The notes beneath the pieces are model-generated. The model was not told where the DNA came from. It made no database searches and saw nothing but the letters and a program-made list of their open reading frames with translations. DNA of 53,785 nucleotides from SYIM01 sp041182885. Lineage in GTDB: Bacteria > Pseudomonadota > Gammaproteobacteria > Burkholderiales > Burkholderiaceae_E. This document shows, piece by piece, positions 50,635-53,785 of the stretch. A program made the position numbers and the translations under genes. The stretch is taken from positions 1 through 53,785 of the forward strand of contig JBMSQB010000024.1 in the NCBI GenBank assembly GCA_049423065.1, given 5' to 3'. Positions within the stretch are counted from its first letter, which is position 1; each line of letters begins with the position of its first letter.

Positions 50635-52341
50635 ATGGCTTCCCCCGCCTTTATCGTGACCCAGCACGAGGCCCGGCGCCTGCCCGGCCTCGTGTTGTTT
50701 TTGCTGGGCGCGCTTTACATTCTGCCGGGACTGCTGGGTCGAGACCCCTGGGGCCGGGCTGACGCAGAAGGATTCGGCCTCGCGCTCACCATGGCGCGTG
50801 GCGCGTTCGACGACTGGCTCGCGCCCAACGTCTTCGGATTGCCCGTTGCCCAGGAGGGCCCGCTACCTGGCTGGCTGGGCGCACTTGCCATTCTGTTGTT
50901 CGGCCCGCTGGTGGGCGAGCCCGCGGCTGCGCGCCTGGCAAGTGGTCTGGTCACGGCGCTGGGGCTGCTGTGGGTCTGGCGCGCCACCAAGCTGCTCGCG
51001 GCCCGCCCCGAGATTCAACCCGCCGATCCGTTCGAGGTGTCCGCCCGTGCGGCCGACATCGGGCGCGCTGTCGCCGACGCGGCATTGCTCGTGTGCGTGG
51101 CCACCTGCGGGCTGATTGCCCGCGTCCACGAAACCTCATCCATTGCGTTCCAGTTCGCCTGGCTTGCAGCGTTTGCACTGGGTGCGGCGGTGGCGATCGA
51201 ACGGCCGCTTCGGGGCGGCTTGATCGCAGGGGCCGCCATCGCGGCCAGCGCCCTCACACGTGGCCTGCCCATCGCAACGGCGCTGCTGGCAGTCCTCGTC
51301 CTTCTGCCAGTGTTCGCGCAGCGCTACCGGCTGGTCGCGTTTCCCATGCTGGGAGGCGCGCTCGCGAGCGCCGCCCTGCTCGCCCTGCCCTGGCCGTTCA
51401 CACTCGCGGGTCAGCATCCGGAAGGCGATGCGTGGTTGCGCGTCTGGCTGGGCTGGAACGCAGCCGAAATCGGCACCGGATCGCTTCGCTCGCTCGTCTT
51501 TCTGGCCCGCAATCTGCCGTGGTACCTCTGGCCAGCCTGGCCGCTCGCGCTCTGGGCGGCCTGGCGCTGGCGCGAAAAGTGGCGGACTCCGGCGCTGTTG
51601 CTGCCCTTGCTGATGGCCGGGGCCGCGGGCGTACTCATGTTGCTCGCACCGGTACCGAGTGAAGCCATGATGCTGCCAGCGGTCGTACCCGCCGCCATGC
51701 TGGCCGCGCTCGCACTGCCCGTGGTCGAGCGCGGACTGGTGAGCCTTCTTGACTGGATCGCCGTGGCCACGTTTTCGCTGATTGGCGTGGTGATCTGGGC
51801 TTACTGGCTCGCGCTTCTCACCGGTTTTCCGCCGCGCATGGCTGACAGCGCCATCCGGCTTGCACCGGGGTTTGCATCCGATATGGCGGCCCTGCAGACG
51901 CTGGCAGGGCTGATCGCGAGCGTCGCGTGGCTGGCACTGGTGTGGTGGCGGGCGTCGCAACGGCCGCGCGCGATCTGGCGCCCGATGGCGCTCTCCTCGG
52001 GCGGCTTGCTGCTCGCATGGGTACTGCTCATCGTGTTGTGGCTTCCCGCTTACAACGCGCGGGTGAGCTATCGCGGGGTGGCGACCGACCTCGCAGCGGC
52101 ACTTGGCAGAACCGACGGATGCGTACGCGGCGAGCCACTGGACGCTGCCCAGCGCGCGAACCTCGCCCACTTTGGCGGCGTCCGGTTCGGCCGCCCCGGT
52201 GAGCGCTGCGACTGGCTGCTGATCCGCAACGACGCCCATGTTCGCCACACGCCCCCCAGCATCGACTGGCAACCGGTGTGGCAGGGCCGCCGCCCCTTCG
52301 ACAGCACCGAGCGCTTCGTGCTTTATCGGCGCGCCCAGTGA
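50635..52341 (+). CDS. ArnT-like membrane glycosyltransferase (GT39/GT83 type)
   Basis: 568 aa with about 12 membrane helices. The first periplasmic loop keeps the family layout GRADAEGFGLALTMARGAFDDWLAPNVFGLPVAQEGPLPGWLG, with acidic residues where ArnT and PMT enzymes bind lipid-linked sugar. A soluble C-terminal domain follows the last helix at about 480. It probably moves a sugar from an undecaprenyl or dolichol-type carrier onto lipid A or protein. Shares 4 bp with the MATE gene. Residues are poorly conserved outside the loop. Confidence 0.78.
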   Translation: MASPAFIVTQHEARRLPGLVLFLLGALYILPGLLGRDPWGRADAEGFGLALTMARGAFDDWLAPNVFGLPVAQEGPLPGWLGALAILLFGPLVGEPAAARLASGLVTALGLLWVWRATKLLAARPEIQPADPFEVSARAADIGRAVADAALLVCVATCGLIARVHETSSIAFQFAWLAAFALGAAVAIERPLRGGLIAGAAIAASALTRGLPIATALLAVLVLLPVFAQRYRLVAFPMLGGALASAALLALPWPFTLAGQHPEGDAWLRVWLGWNAAEIGTGSLRSLVFLARNLPWYLWPAWPLALWAAWRWREKWRTPALLLPLLMAGAAGVLMLLAPVPSEAMMLPAVVPAAMLAALALPVVERGLVSLLDWIAVATFSLIGVVIWAYWLALLTGFPPRMADSAIRLAPGFASDMAALQTLAGLIASVAWLALVWWRASQRPRAIWRPMALSSGGLLLAWVLLIVLWLPAYNARVSYRGVATDLAAALGRTDGCVRGEPLDAAQRANLAHFGGVRFGRPGERCDWLLIRNDAHVRHTPPSIDWQPVWQGRRPFDSTERFVLYRRAQ

Positions 52342-53750
52342 GCGAGCACCCGGAACCGCTCAGCGGACTGCGCCTGCGCCTGCGGCTCCTGAAGATGGCC
52401 GCGCCGCTGTTTGTGGCGCAGATCGCGCTGATGATGCAAGGCATCATCGACACCCTGATGGCGGGCCGTCTGTCGGCAGAAGACGTTGCCGGCATCGGGC
52501 TGGGCGCGAGCATCTATTTCTCGGTCTACATCGGACTGATGGGCGTGCAACTCGCGCTCGTACCCATCTGCGCGCGGCATCACGGCGCCGACGACCCCAA
52601 TGCCATCGGAGCAGAGATTCGCCAGGGATACTGGCTCGCCCTGCTGCTGTCGGTGCCAGGCTGTGTGCTGCTCGCCTTCACCGACGGCTGGCTCGCGATT
52701 GCCAGCCCGCCGGACGAGGTCGCTCGGGTGACGCGTCCCTACCTGGCCGCCGCAGCCGTGGGACTGCCGGCTGCGCTGCTCTTTCGCAATTTTCATGCGC
52801 TGGCGGTGGCCACGTCACGCCCCGGCCTGGTGATGGGGCTCAACCTCGCGATGCTGGTTCTCAAGATCCCGGCCAACCTGCTGTTCATGCACGGGTTCTC
52901 GATTGGTGGCTTATTGACGGTGCCCGCCATGGGTGGCGCAGGTTGTGGCGTGGCGTCTGCGCTTCTCGCCTGGATCACGGCGGGCGCAGCAGCACTGCTG
53001 CTCGCCTACGAACCTGGTCTTCAGCGCTATCGTGCGCTGGTTCCGGCGGCGCCATCGCTCGCCTGGATGCGGCGGGTCTTGAAACTCGGGCTGCCGATCG
53101 GGGCCACGCAACTGGTTGAAGTCACCTCGTTCACCTTCATGGCGATCTTCCTCGCCCGCCAGGATGCGGTCGTGGGCGCAAGCCACCAGATCGCCGCGCG
53201 ATTGGCGGGTCTCACCTACATGATTGGACTGGCGTTGGGCACAGCCACCAGCACGCTCGCCGCGCAGGCAATCGGCGCCGGTCATGCGCAGCGCGCCCGC
53301 AGGATCGCGCTCACGGGACTGCGCCTAGGGGCGTGGGCCGGCCTTGCAGCGATGACCTTGCTCTATGGGCTGCGTGAGCCGCTGTCGGCGCTCTTCAGCA
53401 CCGATCAGGCGGTGGTGGCCATGGCCGTACCGCTGGTCGCCGTCGTCTGCTTCTTTCATTTCTTCGACAGCGCGCAAACACAGATCACGCTGGTGCTGCG
53501 CGCGTGGCATGTCACAGCCTCGCCGATGTTCGTGCATCTGGCGGCGCTCTGGGGTATTGGTCTGGGGGGCGGCTGGTGGCTGACCTATGTGTACCCCGAG
53601 ACCGGGGGACCATGGGGTGATTGGCTGGCGGGCGCAGCAGGATTCTGGGTGGCCGGCGCAGTGGCGCTTGCCATCGCCACTGCAGGCGTAGCGGCCATCC
53701 TGTGGCAGGCCTGGCGATCAGACGACCTGCCGTCGGTCCCCCAGCGCTGA
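52338..53750 (+). CDS. MATE family efflux transporter
   Basis: 470 aa, 12 predicted helices in two halves; FVAQIALMMQGIIDTLMAGRLS and the second-half LGLPIGATQLVEVTSFTFMAIFLAR are the paired helix-1 segments of MATE exporters, which expel cationic compounds with H+ or Na+. GTG at 52338 overlaps the previous stop by 4 bp (GTGA). The last 35 bases of the window after it hold nothing recognisable. Confidence 0.93.
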   Translation: MSEHPEPLSGLRLRLRLLKMAAPLFVAQIALMMQGIIDTLMAGRLSAEDVAGIGLGASIYFSVYIGLMGVQLALVPICARHHGADDPNAIGAEIRQGYWLALLLSVPGCVLLAFTDGWLAIASPPDEVARVTRPYLAAAAVGLPAALLFRNFHALAVATSRPGLVMGLNLAMLVLKIPANLLFMHGFSIGGLLTVPAMGGAGCGVASALLAWITAGAAALLLAYEPGLQRYRALVPAAPSLAWMRRVLKLGLPIGATQLVEVTSFTFMAIFLARQDAVVGASHQIAARLAGLTYMIGLALGTATSTLAAQAIGAGHAQRARRIALTGLRLGAWAGLAAMTLLYGLREPLSALFSTDQAVVAMAVPLVAVVCFFHFFDSAQTQITLVLRAWHVTASPMFVHLAALWGIGLGGGWWLTYVYPETGGPWGDWLAGAAGFWVAGAVALAIATAGVAAILWQAWRSDDLPSVPQR

Positions 53751-53785
53751 AGCGCGACTCTTGAGCGACCGCGCTACTTGGCGAC

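Noticed and set aside
51136..52272. 378-codon minus-strand frame over the glycosyltransferase gene
   Set aside because: His/Arg/Gln-rich antisense translation of a membrane protein; no motif.

Overview
The window is about 54 kb of GC-rich DNA packed with genes. The conserved order lpxH-cysE-trmJ-suhB at the left, the type B L31 gene, and the many tripartite (TRAP and Bug) solute receptors point to a betaproteobacterium of the order Burkholderiales. This is inferred from gene content; no rRNA or tRNA gene is visible to confirm it.

Layout. 1-3058: housekeeping (end of lpxH, cysE, trmJ, suhB). 3122-8247, minus strand: soxBDAG, a complete heterotetrameric sarcosine oxidase. 8358-13634, plus strand and divergent from sox: seven tightly packed genes (solute receptor, ABC permease, creatininase-family hydrolase, glutathione transferase, HD-domain protein with six metal-ligand candidates, AhpD-like protein, 2-oxoglutarate/Fe(II) oxygenase). 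Together these look like a catabolic unit for an N-methylated or amide compound that ends in sarcosine. 13648-14239: a CcdB toxin with a hybrid antitoxin. 14372-17101: a glutathione transferase and a divergent NAD+-dependent DNA ligase. 17184-18664: a class II aldolase and a PIN/Phd toxin-antitoxin pair with a four-copy 12-bp repeat in front. 18771-20752: a gluconolactonase-like enzyme facing a Bug receptor.

20755-28701 is a second catabolic locus. On the minus strand are a Rieske dioxygenase (alpha, beta), a short-chain dehydrogenase and a fused alpha/beta-hydrolase/deaminase. On the plus strand are a TRAP transporter (dctPQM) and a TetR regulator. The divergent promoter region has two copies of a palindrome of the form AGCGAA-N5-TTCGCT, one of them exactly filling the spacer of a TTGACA promoter. 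An amidase and an orphan molybdenum hydroxylase subunit follow (28571-32163).

32395-38491: a subtilase lipoprotein, kynureninase, a LysR regulator divergent from an SbtA-type bicarbonate transporter, and a YfcG-like glutathione transferase. 38616-43868: a small unknown protein, then a third uptake/catabolic operon (TRAP dctP, an alpha/beta hydrolase lacking the nucleophile Ser, dctQ, dctM, an epimerase), divergent from an amidase plus a TauD-type oxygenase (44076-46360). 46378-53750: mutS, a Tat-type phosphoesterase, rpmE2, an ArnT-like glycosyltransferase and a MATE exporter.

The overall picture is a metabolically versatile heterotroph whose core genes are interspersed with small catabolic cassettes, each pairing a high-affinity receptor with oxygenases and amide hydrolases. 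No IS element, prophage, CRISPR array, rRNA or tRNA was recognised, and no gene-free stretch exceeds 300 bases; the longest gaps (24867-25109, 32164-32394, 43869-44075) are described as regulatory regions.
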